Assembly: GCA_944323695.1 (NCBI GenBank)
Contig: CALUTI010000003.1
Coordinates: 62,001-126,000, forward strand
Origin: Candidatus Gastranaerophilales bacterium
GTDB taxonomy: Bacteria > Cyanobacteriota > Vampirovibrionia > Gastranaerophilales > Gastranaerophilaceae
DNA length: 64,000 nt
Direction of reading: 5' to 3'
Below the pieces are notes generated by a model. The model saw nothing but the letters and a program-made list of their open reading frames with translations, had not been told where the DNA came from and searched no databases. Both the position numbers and the translations under genes were made by a program. Positions 35,911 to 45,546 of this stretch are shown one piece after another; positions within the stretch are counted from its first letter, which is position 1; the number at the start of each line of letters is the position of its first letter.

Positions 35911-36317
35911 TTCTGCACCAAAAACTGCGCCATACAAAGCGTTTTTTGAGGATTGTCTTTTGAAAACACCTTCATAATATACAATCCCGGCTCCGATATA
36001 ACCACATAATCGTCGTAATAATACATCTGATCGTCTTTCAATACCGCCGAATAACTCCAGTAAAGTTTATAGCCTAATGTCATATAATTATTGTCTTTTT
36101 TTATAACCTGAATATTTATAGCACGGGTTTTAATCTTTTTCGGAATAATTACAATGTAATATATACGGTCATTCGGATGAAATGCAGTGCTGTAATTCAT
36201 TACGTTTGCCGCGGTTATTTTTTCACGGTTAAAAAGTATCGCAGCCTTTTCACGGTTGCAGCCGCATGTGCAAGAAACAATTAAAAACATCACAAAACAA
36301 AGAACTAATTTCTTCAT
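35907..36317 (-). CDS. Putative lipoprotein of unknown function
   Basis: 136 residues. 'MKKLVLCFVMFLIVSCTCGC' is a signal sequence with Cys residues suited to lipidation (lipobox around LIVSC or SCTCGC). The remainder is beta-rich with many Tyr ('YMTLGYKLYWSYS', 'DDQMYYYDDYVVIS'), resembling an immunoglobulin-like or copper-binding-type sandwich, not identified. Its ATG overlaps the stop of the upstream TPR gene (ATGA), so the two are coupled and probably act together in the envelope. Confidence 0.75.
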   Translation of the reverse strand: MKKLVLCFVMFLIVSCTCGCNREKAAILFNREKITAANVMNYSTAFHPNDRIYYIVIIPKKIKTRAINIQVIKKDNNYMTLGYKLYWSYSAVLKDDQMYYYDDYVVISEPGLYIMKVFSKDNPQKTLCMAQFLVQK

Positions 36318-38347
36318 TTTTCCAAACTTCTTATTTTTTCCTGAACCTGAGCCACATTATCAGCGTCTTTGTTGTATTGAAGGAATAGTTTGTAATACTT
36401 CAGAGCTTCGGGTTTGTTGTTTTCCGTCTCGTAAGCAATTGCCAGTGCATAATAAGCATATGCATACTGCGGATTTATTTCAATTACTTTTGAAAAAGAG
36501 TTCTTCGCCTCTGAGTAATTTTTTTCATTAGCGTACGCTAAACCGAGATTAAACCAGCCGTCCGCATAATCCGGTTTTACAACAATTGCACGTTTATAAA
36601 ACTCTGCGGCAGTCTTGTTGTCATTTTTCATACCGTAAATGTTACCGATTTTTAGCAAAGTAACTTCGTCACCCGGATTTATTGTCAAAGCCTCCTGATA
36701 GTTCTGAATAGCTAAGTCAAAATCCTTCTTCCGGTAATTTTCATCGCCTAATGCAATTAAATCCTTATTCTTTGACATATCAGCAGGCTTTTGCTGCTGC
36801 TGAATATCACCATCAGAATTAAGTGCAATTTCCGGCAAATCGTCATCACCTGTTGCACTGACAACCGGCTGCTGACTGTATAATGCTGATATAAAATCTC
36901 CGTATTCGCTGCTGTATAAAGCTTTTTCAGGATTCAGGGCAATTGCCTTTTCATACATTTCTGCGGCTTTTTCATTCAATTCCAATCCTCTATAAGCCTT
37001 TGCCAACCCGTAATATGCGTAATCATCGGCAGAATCCCGTGCTACAGCTTTTTGGAAATATTCGGACGCCTTTGAATAATTTTTTGCATTCAATGAAACA
37101 AAACCCTGTGCGACAATTGCCTTTGTTAAATTAGCACTAACCGTAGGATTATCCTTTACACCCAAAACTTCTTCATATAGTGCAATTGCCTCATCATATT
37201 GATCCAATGCGTGAAGCGCAAAAGCCTTATTGGTTTTTGCCTCGATATCATCAGGTTTTACCTTTAAGACTTCGTCATAATATTTTAAAGCTGATATGTA
37301 ATCCTTTTTGGCATGGTAACATTCTGCCAAATCCTTTTTTACATCAATATCATCTGACTTTAGGGTAAGCGATTTTTCAAAATTTGTTATGGCGGAATCC
37401 ACATCGTTCATACGCTTATATACAATTGCCATATTTTTATAAGCTCTTGCATCGTTGGGGTAATTTTGAGCATAAATTTTATATTGTTCAACAGCTTCCG
37501 GATTTTTTTTCATATCAGCAAGAAGGTTTGCATAATCCAATCTTATTGAATGAAGATTTGGCAGCTGCTTAAATACAACCCCGTATTGCTCAAGCGCCAA
37601 ATCGTTATTACCAAGCTCCTGATAAGCAAGTGCAAGACTTATGTGGCATGAAGTATTTTCAGGATCCAATTCAACAGCTTTTTCCAAAATCTCGGAACCT
37701 TTTGAATAGTCACCGGTTTTTACAAGTGCTATGCCGTAATTTGCATAATCCTTAAAGGTTGAAGTGTTTTTGTTATAAAGAGTTGTGTATTCCTTGACGG
37801 CTTTTTCCGGCATATCCAAAACCAGATAAGCTGAAGCCAAGTTTTCACGCGCCTCTTTGTGCTGAGGATAAATCTCCAAAAATTTGCTGTAACTTTTGAC
37901 AGCGGATTTGTAATCCTGCATTTTGTATTGAACGTTAGCTATGTTTAAAAAATTATATTTGTATTCCGGAAAAATCTGTATTGATTTATTATAAGCCGCC
38001 AGAGCCTCCTGATATTTTCCTTGTGTTTCATAAATGCTTCCGACGCTTATATAAACAAATGCATCATCAGGCTTAAGTTCCAAAACCTTTGAATAAGCCT
38101 GCAATGCCAAATCATATTCCCCCAAGTCAGAATAAATTCCGGCAAGCTTTGTATAAAGCATACTGTCATTACCGGCAAGTGCAATTGCCTGCTTCAATTT
38201 TTCAATTGCATCCGGCAAATTATTCTGATATTCAGCAGAACATGCCTGCTGGTATAACGCGTTAACTTGAGGCGTCATCGCCGCATGCGCATTAATCCCC
38301 GTCAAACTTAAAGCTATAATTGATGATATTAAAAGATGCTTTTTAAT
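36314..38347 (-). CDS. Exported TPR-repeat protein, probable ATT start
   Basis: 677 residues if started at ATT (38347). The frame from the first conventional start, TTG at 38305, would omit half the signal peptide. Upstream in frame the codons read IKKHLLISSIIALSL, then TGINAHA, a good signal peptide, and AGGAG lies 8 bases before the ATT. A TGA in frame sits just above, and no ATG, GTG or TTG lies between. The mature protein is almost wholly TPR repeats (at least a dozen, e.g. 'LYTKLAGIYSDLGEYDLA', 'ADGWFNLGLAYANEKNYSE') with a short Gln-rich break near 'GDIQQQQKPAD'. A periplasmic protein-interaction scaffold is likely. Coupled to the lipoprotein downstream. Confidence 0.85.
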   Translation of the reverse strand: MKKHLLISSIIALSLTGINAHAAMTPQVNALYQQACSAEYQNNLPDAIEKLKQAIALAGNDSMLYTKLAGIYSDLGEYDLALQAYSKVLELKPDDAFVYISVGSIYETQGKYQEALAAYNKSIQIFPEYKYNFLNIANVQYKMQDYKSAVKSYSKFLEIYPQHKEARENLASAYLVLDMPEKAVKEYTTLYNKNTSTFKDYANYGIALVKTGDYSKGSEILEKAVELDPENTSCHISLALAYQELGNNDLALEQYGVVFKQLPNLHSIRLDYANLLADMKKNPEAVEQYKIYAQNYPNDARAYKNMAIVYKRMNDVDSAITNFEKSLTLKSDDIDVKKDLAECYHAKKDYISALKYYDEVLKVKPDDIEAKTNKAFALHALDQYDEAIALYEEVLGVKDNPTVSANLTKAIVAQGFVSLNAKNYSKASEYFQKAVARDSADDYAYYGLAKAYRGLELNEKAAEMYEKAIALNPEKALYSSEYGDFISALYSQQPVVSATGDDDLPEIALNSDGDIQQQQKPADMSKNKDLIALGDENYRKKDFDLAIQNYQEALTINPGDEVTLLKIGNIYGMKNDNKTAAEFYKRAIVVKPDYADGWFNLGLAYANEKNYSEAKNSFSKVIEINPQYAYAYYALAIAYETENNKPEALKYYKLFLQYNKDADNVAQVQEKIRSLEK

Positions 38348-38603
38348 TTTTACTACTCCTCAATTAATTTACATTTTAGCAAAAAATTTATTCCATGTAA
38401 AGTTGACATTAAGTTCTCAAAACTTTTCAGTAACAATTTTTACAAATTCTCCTTCTATAAAATTAATTCTCCGGAATTATTAATTTTAATCAATATAATT
38501 CTTTAGCAAATTCTTTACAAAAATTTACAATTAAATTCCTTATCCCGCGCAAGTTTTTATTTTCTTGGCTTTTATACTACTAGAAAAATTTCAACTAACG
38601 TGA

Positions 38604-38609
38604 TATAAT
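38604..38609 (+). promoter_or_regulatory. -10 box of the 52-residue small gene
   Basis: TATAAT with a likely start point near 38616, giving a roughly 42-base untranslated leader. The rest of 38363-38603 is AT-rich with no other element I can name. Confidence 0.6.
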
Positions 38610-38658
38610 ATACACGAAGTTATAGAAATATAACTGAAGAAAAAAGGAGTAGGATTCT

Positions 38659-38817
38659 ATGGCAACACTCGTAACAAAGACCGAAGAAAAGAAGGTCAAA
38701 TCCAAATTCAATGACGAGTTCGAAAACTATTTGAAAGCTCAATGTCTAAAGACAACTTTTAATGGTTTAGAATTAGAAACATTTTCATGGTACAAAAAAG
38801 TTTTAGGACTCGCTTAA
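38659..38817 (+). CDS. 52-residue small protein
   Basis: Small gene. ATG at 38659 is preceded by AAAAAAGGAG with good spacing, and the frame is open for 52 codons. It begins MATLVTKTEEKKVKSKFNDE and ends ETFSWYKKVLGLA. Charged N-terminus, amphipathic middle, aromatic end; no signal peptide. Own promoter and a terminator 30 bases after the stop make it a free-standing unit. I do not recognise it. Regulatory RNA is an alternative, but codon structure and the Shine-Dalgarno sequence favour a protein. Confidence 0.75.
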   Translation: MATLVTKTEEKKVKSKFNDEFENYLKAQCLKTTFNGLELETFSWYKKVLGLA

Positions 38818-38844
38818 ACAAAACTAAATAGAAAAATTATCTTA

Positions 38845-38876
38845 AAAGTCGGCTGTCATCGAAAGCCGATTTTTTA
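38845..38876 (+). terminator. Terminator of the small gene
   Basis: TCGGCT / AGCCGA stem with a 9-base loop and T6 tail, extended by AA/TT pairs. Confidence 0.88.
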
Positions 38877-38879
38877 GTA

Positions 38880-40631
38880 TCAAGACAATTCGCGAATAAG
38901 TTCATGCGCCTCTTCACAGTCAGGGAAAATTTCCACCGCCTGCTCAAGAGCCTTCAGTGCGGAATCTTTATCATCAAGTTTTGCATAACATTTTGCACTG
39001 TTAAGCAGAATATTTATATTCATCGGACTTTTTTCCAGCAAATTTTTAAAGATGGAATTTGCCTGCTCGTAATTACCGAGTTCATAATAACAAAGCCCTA
39101 ACAGATTTTCACAGTCGTTTGTTTTATCGCCTTCGTATGATTTAATCAAAAAATGTTTAGCATCTTCAAAATCTTTTAACAAAAATCTTATTTTACCGGC
39201 AATAAATAACAAAAACGGCTGATCATTTGCAAATTTCAATGCAGCATCAATTTGTTCTTTTGCTTTATCCAAATCCTGAAGCTGAATTTTATTCAAAGCT
39301 GAAAAGCCGAGTGCGTTAGGATTTTCTGGTTCAAGAGAAAGAGCTTTTTGATACATTTCATCAGCTTTTTTGAAATCTGTTGTTGCATGAAGGTAATTTG
39401 CATATTCAAAAATTATTGAATAATTTTCCGGAGCAAGTTCATAAGCTTTTTCAAATTCATCTTTTGCATAATCAAATAAACGTTTTGTAAGATAGATAAC
39501 TCCCAGATCTTTATGTGCGGGAGCATATTCCGGATTAAGCTCAATTACTTTTTTCAAAATCTTTTCCGCCTTGTCAAAGTCATTAGTCATAATGCAAACA
39601 TGGGCGAATTCATAGTAAAGTTCAAAAGATACATTACCCTGAATTAAAATCTTTTCAAAAATCTGTTTTGCATATTGCGGCTGATTAAGTTTCAAATAGA
39701 GATTTGCCAGCTTATGTGCCATATTAACGGATTTCGGATTCATCATTACAAGATTTTGCAATATATTCACAGCAAGCTGATATTCCCCGACTAATTCATA
39801 ACAGCAAACCAAATTATACTGGAAGTTATGTTTTGCCGGAAACTGTACCACTAAATGTTTATAATGCTCAATTGCGGCCTGAATATCGCCTGATTTGACC
39901 TCTGAAAGCGCCAACGCCACAAGATAGCTGTCCAAAGCTTCTTTTTCATAAGCTTTCTTAAAGTATTCACAAGCTTCTTTATGTTTATTTTGGATTTGTA
40001 AAACAGAACCGATATTGAAATATGTAAGGGAATTGTCAGGGTCGAATTCGCTGGCCTTCAGATAATTTTCATAAGCCTTATCGAGATTCCCTATTGTAAC
40101 ATAGCAGGTCCCGAGATTATTATAAAGCTGTGAATGCTCAGGATTAAGTGCCAGAGCCCGTTCAAGATAGTAAACGCTTTCTTCAAACTTTTTCAAAGAC
40201 ATACTTGCCGTACCGATTATGTAAAATAAGGTATAATCTTCGCCTACAAGTTCAAGCGCTTTTTTTCCGAGTTCTATAGCCTTTTCCGCCTCGTTGGATT
40301 TAACATAAACCACACAGAGGTTTTTATAAGCATCAATATATTCAGGTCTGAGTTTTATAACCTCCTGATAGGCTGTTTTAGCATGCAAAAGATCTTCAAG
40401 ATTATCATAGCAATTTGCAAGATAAAACCAGCTTGAGGCATCATCAGGCATATATTTTACAACAGTTTCAAAAACGCTTTTGCCTTCTTTGTACTGTTCC
40501 AAATTAACATGACAAAGCCCCAAAAGTTTCAAGGCTTCAATATTTTTCTTGTCGTCTTTCAAAAGTTCTTCTAACTTTTCTTTTGCCTGTTCAAATTTAT
40601 TATCTGCAATAAGCTCGTTTATTTCTTCCAT
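38880..40631 (-). CDS. Cytoplasmic TPR-repeat protein
   Basis: 583 residues made almost entirely of TPR units from residue 1 ('MEEINELIADNKFEQAKEKL', 'LYNNLGTCYVTIGNLDKAYE', 'APAHKDLGVIYLTKRLFDYA'). It has no signal peptide, unlike the two exported TPR proteins here. Likely a scaffold for protein complexes, perhaps envelope assembly; partner unknown. TATAAT ends 7 bases before the ATG and there is no Shine-Dalgarno sequence. Divergent from mnmE, which has the same leaderless arrangement on the other strand, only 44 bases away. Confidence 0.88.
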   Translation of the reverse strand: MEEINELIADNKFEQAKEKLEELLKDDKKNIEALKLLGLCHVNLEQYKEGKSVFETVVKYMPDDASSWFYLANCYDNLEDLLHAKTAYQEVIKLRPEYIDAYKNLCVVYVKSNEAEKAIELGKKALELVGEDYTLFYIIGTASMSLKKFEESVYYLERALALNPEHSQLYNNLGTCYVTIGNLDKAYENYLKASEFDPDNSLTYFNIGSVLQIQNKHKEACEYFKKAYEKEALDSYLVALALSEVKSGDIQAAIEHYKHLVVQFPAKHNFQYNLVCCYELVGEYQLAVNILQNLVMMNPKSVNMAHKLANLYLKLNQPQYAKQIFEKILIQGNVSFELYYEFAHVCIMTNDFDKAEKILKKVIELNPEYAPAHKDLGVIYLTKRLFDYAKDEFEKAYELAPENYSIIFEYANYLHATTDFKKADEMYQKALSLEPENPNALGFSALNKIQLQDLDKAKEQIDAALKFANDQPFLLFIAGKIRFLLKDFEDAKHFLIKSYEGDKTNDCENLLGLCYYELGNYEQANSIFKNLLEKSPMNINILLNSAKCYAKLDDKDSALKALEQAVEIFPDCEEAHELIRELS

Positions 40632-40675
40632 AACTTTTATTATACATTAAAAAAGTTTTCATGTATAATTCAAAT

Positions 40676-42013
40676 ATGAATATACTTCAGGAATTTGATA
40701 CAATAACCGCAATTGCAACACCACTTGGAACGGGTGGTGTAGGTGTTATAAGGATTTCCGGTAATGAAAGCTTTGACATAGCAGAAAAAATTTTTAAAGG
40801 TCAGCCGCTAATTCCGGGTCATATTTCCCACGGCTGGATAGAAGATGACGGAACAAAAATAGATGAAGTGCTTATACTGGCATTCAAAAACCCGAACAGC
40901 TACACAGGTGAAGATGTCATAGAAATTCAATGCCATGGCGGTGTGAATGTTGTCAGAAACATTCTTGACCTTGTCCTAAAAAACGGCGCAAGAATGGCCG
41001 AACGCGGCGAATTTACCAAAAGAGCTTTTCTGAATAAAAAAATGGATCTGTCTCAAGCAGAAGCCGTTGCGGATTTAATCCATGCAAAAACACAGAATTT
41101 TGCAAAACAATCTGCCAAAAATCTTTCCGGTATGCTGCACAGAAAAGTAAACGAAATCCGCGGCAAAATTTTTAACAGCCTATCACTTATTATTGCGGCA
41201 ATAGATTTTCCGGAAGATGTTCACGAGCCTTCCTATGATGTGTTAATTAAAGAATTTGAAGAAACAATAAAAGAAGTTGACGAGGTTCTTGCATGCGCAA
41301 AATCCTCCGACATATTAAGGCAAGGGGTAAAAGTCGCAATTGTCGGAAAACCCAATGTCGGTAAATCCTCGCTTTTCAACAAATTACTGAACACAAAACG
41401 CGCAATTGTAACAGATATAGCAGGAACCACACGGGATGTTTTAACAGAAACTCTTGATATGGATGTTGCAGTAACCCTTATTGACACAGCAGGTATAAGA
41501 AACACTGATGAAGTCGGACAGGTTGAGGGAATCGGAATAGAATTTTCAAAACAATCCGCACAGGAAGCAGATTTGATACTGTTTATTTATGATGCGGAAA
41601 AAGGGTTAAATAAAGAAGATACGGAAATTTATGACCTGATAAAAAATAAAAAACACCTTGTTGTAGCAAACAAATGCGACTTAACCCAAAAACGCGAGGA
41701 TAAAAACGCTGTCTACATTTCAACCTTAACAGGTGAAGGACTTGAGGACTTAAGGAACAAAATTAAAGATATTGTATGTAATTTTTCTGCCGAAGAAACA
41801 GAATTTATTACAAATAAACGTCAGGCGGATTGCCTGATCAAATGCCGCGAGAGTCTGATGAGAGCACTGGAAGGCGCCAAAAGACAAGAATTGCAGGATT
41901 TGATTTGTATTGACATAAAGTCAGCACTGTTATTTTTAGACGAAATCACCGGCGAAGTTATAACAGATGAGATTTTGAATAATATTTTTGACCATTTTTG
42001 CATAGGTAAATAG
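40676..42013 (+). CDS. mnmE: tRNA uridine-5-carboxymethylaminomethyl modification GTPase
   Basis: 445 residues from ATG at 40676; a start at 40661 would place the TATAAT box inside the gene. N-terminal folate-binding domain ('DTITAIATPLGTGGVGVIRI', 'SYTGEDVIEIQCHGG'), G domain with P-loop 'GKPNVGKSSL', 'DIAGTTRD', 'DTAGIR', 'NKCDL', and the C-terminal 'FCIGK' whose Cys is catalytic. With MnmG it modifies the wobble uridine of several tRNAs. TATAAT ends 6 bases before the ATG. Confidence 0.96.
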   Translation: MNILQEFDTITAIATPLGTGGVGVIRISGNESFDIAEKIFKGQPLIPGHISHGWIEDDGTKIDEVLILAFKNPNSYTGEDVIEIQCHGGVNVVRNILDLVLKNGARMAERGEFTKRAFLNKKMDLSQAEAVADLIHAKTQNFAKQSAKNLSGMLHRKVNEIRGKIFNSLSLIIAAIDFPEDVHEPSYDVLIKEFEETIKEVDEVLACAKSSDILRQGVKVAIVGKPNVGKSSLFNKLLNTKRAIVTDIAGTTRDVLTETLDMDVAVTLIDTAGIRNTDEVGQVEGIGIEFSKQSAQEADLILFIYDAEKGLNKEDTEIYDLIKNKKHLVVANKCDLTQKREDKNAVYISTLTGEGLEDLRNKIKDIVCNFSAEETEFITNKRQADCLIKCRESLMRALEGAKRQELQDLICIDIKSALLFLDEITGEVITDEILNNIFDHFCIGK

Positions 42014-42014
42014 A

Positions 42015-42338
42015 TTAATAAGTAAAATATCTGTCAAAATCCACATCATCAAAACTGCAAAGCAATTTGAATATATCGTCATGCTCATCCATCCGCTGAA
42101 AATTATATTCATCAAACTTCCAGAACTTCGGATTAATCCCTTTAACACGTACTATTCCGGCATCTTTTAAAATATTGAGTTTCTTTTTTACAGTCTCAAC
42201 AGGCAGCTCAACAAGCTTTGCCAATTCAACGGCAGTAATCCCGTCAGCTTTTTCACATTTTTCGGGCGTCATAAACATCAGCTCCAGACCGACTTTTTTG
42301 AGCTCCTTGTCTTCATATTCCAATTCGTACTCGTACAT
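42015..42338 (-). CDS. Small winged-helix DNA-binding protein
   Basis: 107 residues. Residues 33-75 read as a helix-turn-helix and wing: 'ITAVELAKLVELPVETVKKK', 'LNILKDAGIVRVKG'. The C-terminus is aromatic and acidic ('MDEHDDIFKLLCSFDDVDF'). Probably a transcriptional regulator; target unknown. Tail to tail with mnmE with one base between stop codons. TAAAAT ends 6 bases before the ATG, so the start is predicted leaderless. Confidence 0.7.
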   Translation of the reverse strand: MYEYELEYEDKELKKVGLELMFMTPEKCEKADGITAVELAKLVELPVETVKKKLNILKDAGIVRVKGINPKFWKFDEYNFQRMDEHDDIFKLLCSFDDVDFDRYFTY

Positions 42339-42372
42339 AAAAATATTTTACTCAAAGGTATAAAATTTTTTA

Positions 42373-43554
42373 TCATATTTCTGGTGGAAATATCTTTACA
42401 GCTCTTGGCAAAATTCCGAGGCAATATGAAATTACAACGCCGTAATTTGTTATCGGGATGTTTTTCTCATTTGCAATTAAAATTCTTGATAAAACCTCAC
42501 GACGGTTTGTCATACACGCCCCGCAATGTATTATAAGCTTGTACGGGGTTATGTCGGGAAAATCATGACCCGAATAATTTTCAATAATCAAATCTTTACC
42601 GGTCTTTTGCTTAAGCCAGTTCGGGATTTTAACCCTTCCGATATCGTCATCAATTGCATGATGTGAACAGCTTTCAAGTATCAAAACTTTATCGCCGTCC
42701 TGTAAATTTTCAATAGCCTGCGCACCTTTGACGAATTCATTAAGATCGCCTTTTAATCTTGCAAAAAGTATCGAAAAAGAAGTTAACGGAATATCGTCAG
42801 GAACAATTTCCGCAACTTTTTTAAATGCCTGAGAATCCGTTACTACAAGTGCCGGCGGTGTTTTTAAATTATCCAGTGCATCTTTTAATTCAGTCTCTTT
42901 CACAACATAAGGAAGGCAGTTACTATCAAGCAAATCCCTTATTGTCTGCACCTGCGGGAGAATAATTCTGCCTTTCGGAGCTTCTTTATCAATCGGTACA
43001 ACAAGAATTACCGTGCTTTTTTCAGGAACAAGATCGCCTGCGATTTTCGGAGTGTTTACAAAATCCTCGGGCAAAAGCCTTACAAGTGCTTCCTTAAACC
43101 GGAATACAATATCTTTATCACTGACAGTTGACGTATATAAAACATTTTCATAATCTGCAAGTGAAATCCGTTTTACATCGCATTTATTAACAACAATTAA
43201 ATACGGTATATTAAGCTCTTTGAACTTTTCAATCAATTCTTCTTCATATTCATCAATTCCGTTATAATCACAGACAACAACCGCAACATCACAACGGTTA
43301 ATAATTTTCACTGTTTTTTCAATACGCTTTTCTGCCAAATCGGTTTTGTCATCAAGCCCTGCCGTGTCTAAAAAAGTCACCGGACCAATCGGCAAAAGCT
43401 CCATTGATTTTTCTACAACATCTGTTGTCGTTCCTGCAATATCCGAAACTATAGAAATACTTTGATTGGAAATTTTGTTTAATAAGGAAGATTTTCCGAC
43501 ATTAGTTTTGCCGAAAATTCCTATGTGAAGTCTCATTGATTTTAGTGTTTTCAT
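42373..43554 (-). CDS. hydF: [FeFe]-hydrogenase H-cluster maturation GTPase
   Basis: 393 residues from ATG at 43554 (GGGG upstream); earlier starts add non-homologous sequence. GTPase domain with 'FGKTNVGKSSLLNKI', 'DIAGTTTD', 'DTAGLDD', 'NKCDV'. The C-terminal cluster-binding domain holds 'ILESCSHH' and 'HCGACM', the His/Cys set that marks HydF. It is the scaffold that delivers the 2Fe subcluster to HydA. hydE, hydG and hydA are not in the window. Its presence implies hydrogen metabolism and an anaerobic life. Confidence 0.93.
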   Translation of the reverse strand: MKTLKSMRLHIGIFGKTNVGKSSLLNKISNQSISIVSDIAGTTTDVVEKSMELLPIGPVTFLDTAGLDDKTDLAEKRIEKTVKIINRCDVAVVVCDYNGIDEYEEELIEKFKELNIPYLIVVNKCDVKRISLADYENVLYTSTVSDKDIVFRFKEALVRLLPEDFVNTPKIAGDLVPEKSTVILVVPIDKEAPKGRIILPQVQTIRDLLDSNCLPYVVKETELKDALDNLKTPPALVVTDSQAFKKVAEIVPDDIPLTSFSILFARLKGDLNEFVKGAQAIENLQDGDKVLILESCSHHAIDDDIGRVKIPNWLKQKTGKDLIIENYSGHDFPDITPYKLIIHCGACMTNRREVLSRILIANEKNIPITNYGVVISYCLGILPRAVKIFPPEI

Positions 43555-43657
43555 ATTAATTCCCCAGAGCCATTTTAACACAAAATCAAATAAACATTTA
43601 CAAGTTCTTATTTTTGTCATACAATTTTTTCATAAAGATAGCTTTTAAGGAGAAAAT

Positions 43658-45121
43658 ATGAACGAGCTTTTAAGAAAAACGGCAACAGAGCAATCTAAAG
43701 CCTTGAAGAATAAAGAAGTTTCCGCTGTTGAGCTTACAAAAGCAGCATTGGAAAGAATAAAAGATATTGACGAAAAATTAGGTGCTTTTAATTCTTTAAC
43801 AGAAGAAACAGCGCTTGAGACAGCTAAAAAAGTTGACGAAAAAATTGCGCGCGGTGAAGAATTACCGCTTCTTGCAGGTATTCCGCTTGCATTAAAAGAT
43901 AACATGAATCTGGTAGGTTCAAGAACAACCGCTTCAAGCAAAATTTTAGAAAATTTTGTGTCACCGTTTAACGCAACAATTTCACAAAAATTACTTAATA
44001 ACCTCGTTCCTATTTTAGGAAAAGCTAACTTAGACGAATTTGCAATGGGTTCATCAAACGAAAACTCAGCATTTAAAAAAGTTCATAACCCGTGGGATTT
44101 AAACAAAGTTCCGGGAGGTTCATCAGGCGGTTCTGCCGCAAGTGTTGCCTCATGTGAAGTTACACTTTCACTAGGCTCTGATACAGGCGGATCTATTCGT
44201 CTTCCGGCATCTTTCTGCGGGATTGTAGGTATGAAACCAACTTACGGACGTGTTTCAAGATACGGGTTGATTGCGTTTGCATCATCTCTTGATCAAATCG
44301 GACCTTTCGCAAGAACAGTTGAAGATGCTGCAAATTTATTGGAAGTAATTTCAGGTCATGACCCGAAAGATTCAACATCATTGAACCTTCCTGTAGAACA
44401 CTATGCCGCAAGCCTGAATAATGATATCAAAGGCTTAAGAGTCGGTGTTATAAAAGAATTAATGTCTGAAGGTTTATCGGAAGATGTTCAAAAGGCTGTT
44501 GAAAATGCAATTGAATGCTACAAAAAATTAGGTGCTGAAATTGTTGAAATTTCTTTGCCAAACCTTAAGCATTCAATCGGAATTTATTATATCCTTGCAA
44601 CAGCAGAATGCTCATCAAACCTTGCACGCTTTGACGGTGTAAAATACGGTTACAGAACACCTGATGCTAAAAATCTTCTTGAAATGTATACAAAAACACG
44701 TGCAGAAGGTTTCGGGCCGGAGGTTAAACGCCGTATAATGCTTGGAACTTATGCTTTAAGCTCCGGCTATTATGATGCTTACTATAAAAAAGCACAGCAG
44801 ATGAGAGCATTGGTAACGCAGGATTTTGTTGAAGCCTTCAAAAAAGCTGATATATTGATTTCACCTACATGCCCGAACACGGCATTTGAACTCGGGGCGA
44901 AATCAAATGATCCGCTTGCTATGTATTTGACAGATATTGCAACAATCAGCGCAAACCTTGCAGGTATTCCCGGTTTGAGTGTTCCTGCAGGATTTGACAG
45001 AGACGGTATGCCGATAGGCTTGCAAATTCTTGCACCGCAATTGCAGGAAGCAAGACTTTTCAATGCCGCTCACAAATTTGAAAGAGCAAACGATTACTAT
45101 ACAAAACTTGCAAACATTTAA
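43658..45121 (+). CDS. gatA: Glutamyl-tRNA(Gln) amidotransferase subunit A
   Basis: 487 residues. Amidase signature with the Ser-cisSer-Lys triad: Lys in 'PLALKDNMN', and 'VPGGSSGGSAASVAS' with 'SLGSDTGGSIRLPAS'. With GatB and GatC it converts Glu-tRNA(Gln) to Gln-tRNA(Gln), so the tRNA-Gln at 9965 is probably charged indirectly. AAGGAG precedes the ATG. gatB and gatC are not adjacent. A HepT/MntA-type pair follows 11 bases later and may be co-transcribed. Confidence 0.96.
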   Translation: MNELLRKTATEQSKALKNKEVSAVELTKAALERIKDIDEKLGAFNSLTEETALETAKKVDEKIARGEELPLLAGIPLALKDNMNLVGSRTTASSKILENFVSPFNATISQKLLNNLVPILGKANLDEFAMGSSNENSAFKKVHNPWDLNKVPGGSSGGSAASVASCEVTLSLGSDTGGSIRLPASFCGIVGMKPTYGRVSRYGLIAFASSLDQIGPFARTVEDAANLLEVISGHDPKDSTSLNLPVEHYAASLNNDIKGLRVGVIKELMSEGLSEDVQKAVENAIECYKKLGAEIVEISLPNLKHSIGIYYILATAECSSNLARFDGVKYGYRTPDAKNLLEMYTKTRAEGFGPEVKRRIMLGTYALSSGYYDAYYKKAQQMRALVTQDFVEAFKKADILISPTCPNTAFELGAKSNDPLAMYLTDIATISANLAGIPGLSVPAGFDRDGMPIGLQILAPQLQEARLFNAAHKFERANDYYTKLANI

Positions 45122-45132
45122 CGGGGTTCTCA

Positions 45133-45546
45133 ATGACAATTAATACCGAATATCTTGAAAGATGTATTGAAACGCTTGAAAAATCATATCAATTAATTAA
45201 AACTGTCCCGGAAGGTTCAATTGACTATGAAATGTATCGCAATTCTTTGGTAAAAAGTTTTGAAATTACACTTGAACAAAGCGGAAAACTTTTAAGAAAA
45301 AAATTAACACCGTTTTTTGCAAGTAAAAAGGCGGTTGATACTTTGACTTTTAAAGATTTATTCAGAGAAGCGCATAAGCATTCTCTTTTGAATGAGGATG
45401 AAGTAAGCCGCTGGATGAAATACCGTGATAACCGAAACAATACCGCGCACGATTACGGAAAAGCTTTTGCGGAAGAAACATTGACGCTTATGGACAATTT
45501 TATTAAAGATGTCTACCACCTTAAGGATGTTATAAATAATGACTGA
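45133..45546 (+). CDS. HEPN-domain protein, HepT-like toxin candidate
   Basis: 137 residues, all helical. The HEPN hallmark R-x4-H appears as 'RDNRNNTAHDYGKAF'. It is immediately followed by, and overlaps by 8 bases, a minimal nucleotidyltransferase. In HepT/MntA (HI0074/HI0073-type) systems the HEPN protein is an RNase toxin and the nucleotidyltransferase AMPylates and neutralises it. Some such pairs have other roles. Toxicity here is inferred from family and pairing. It is expressed right after gatA. Confidence 0.75.
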   Translation: MTINTEYLERCIETLEKSYQLIKTVPEGSIDYEMYRNSLVKSFEITLEQSGKLLRKKLTPFFASKKAVDTLTFKDLFREAHKHSLLNEDEVSRWMKYRDNRNNTAHDYGKAFAEETLTLMDNFIKDVYHLKDVINND

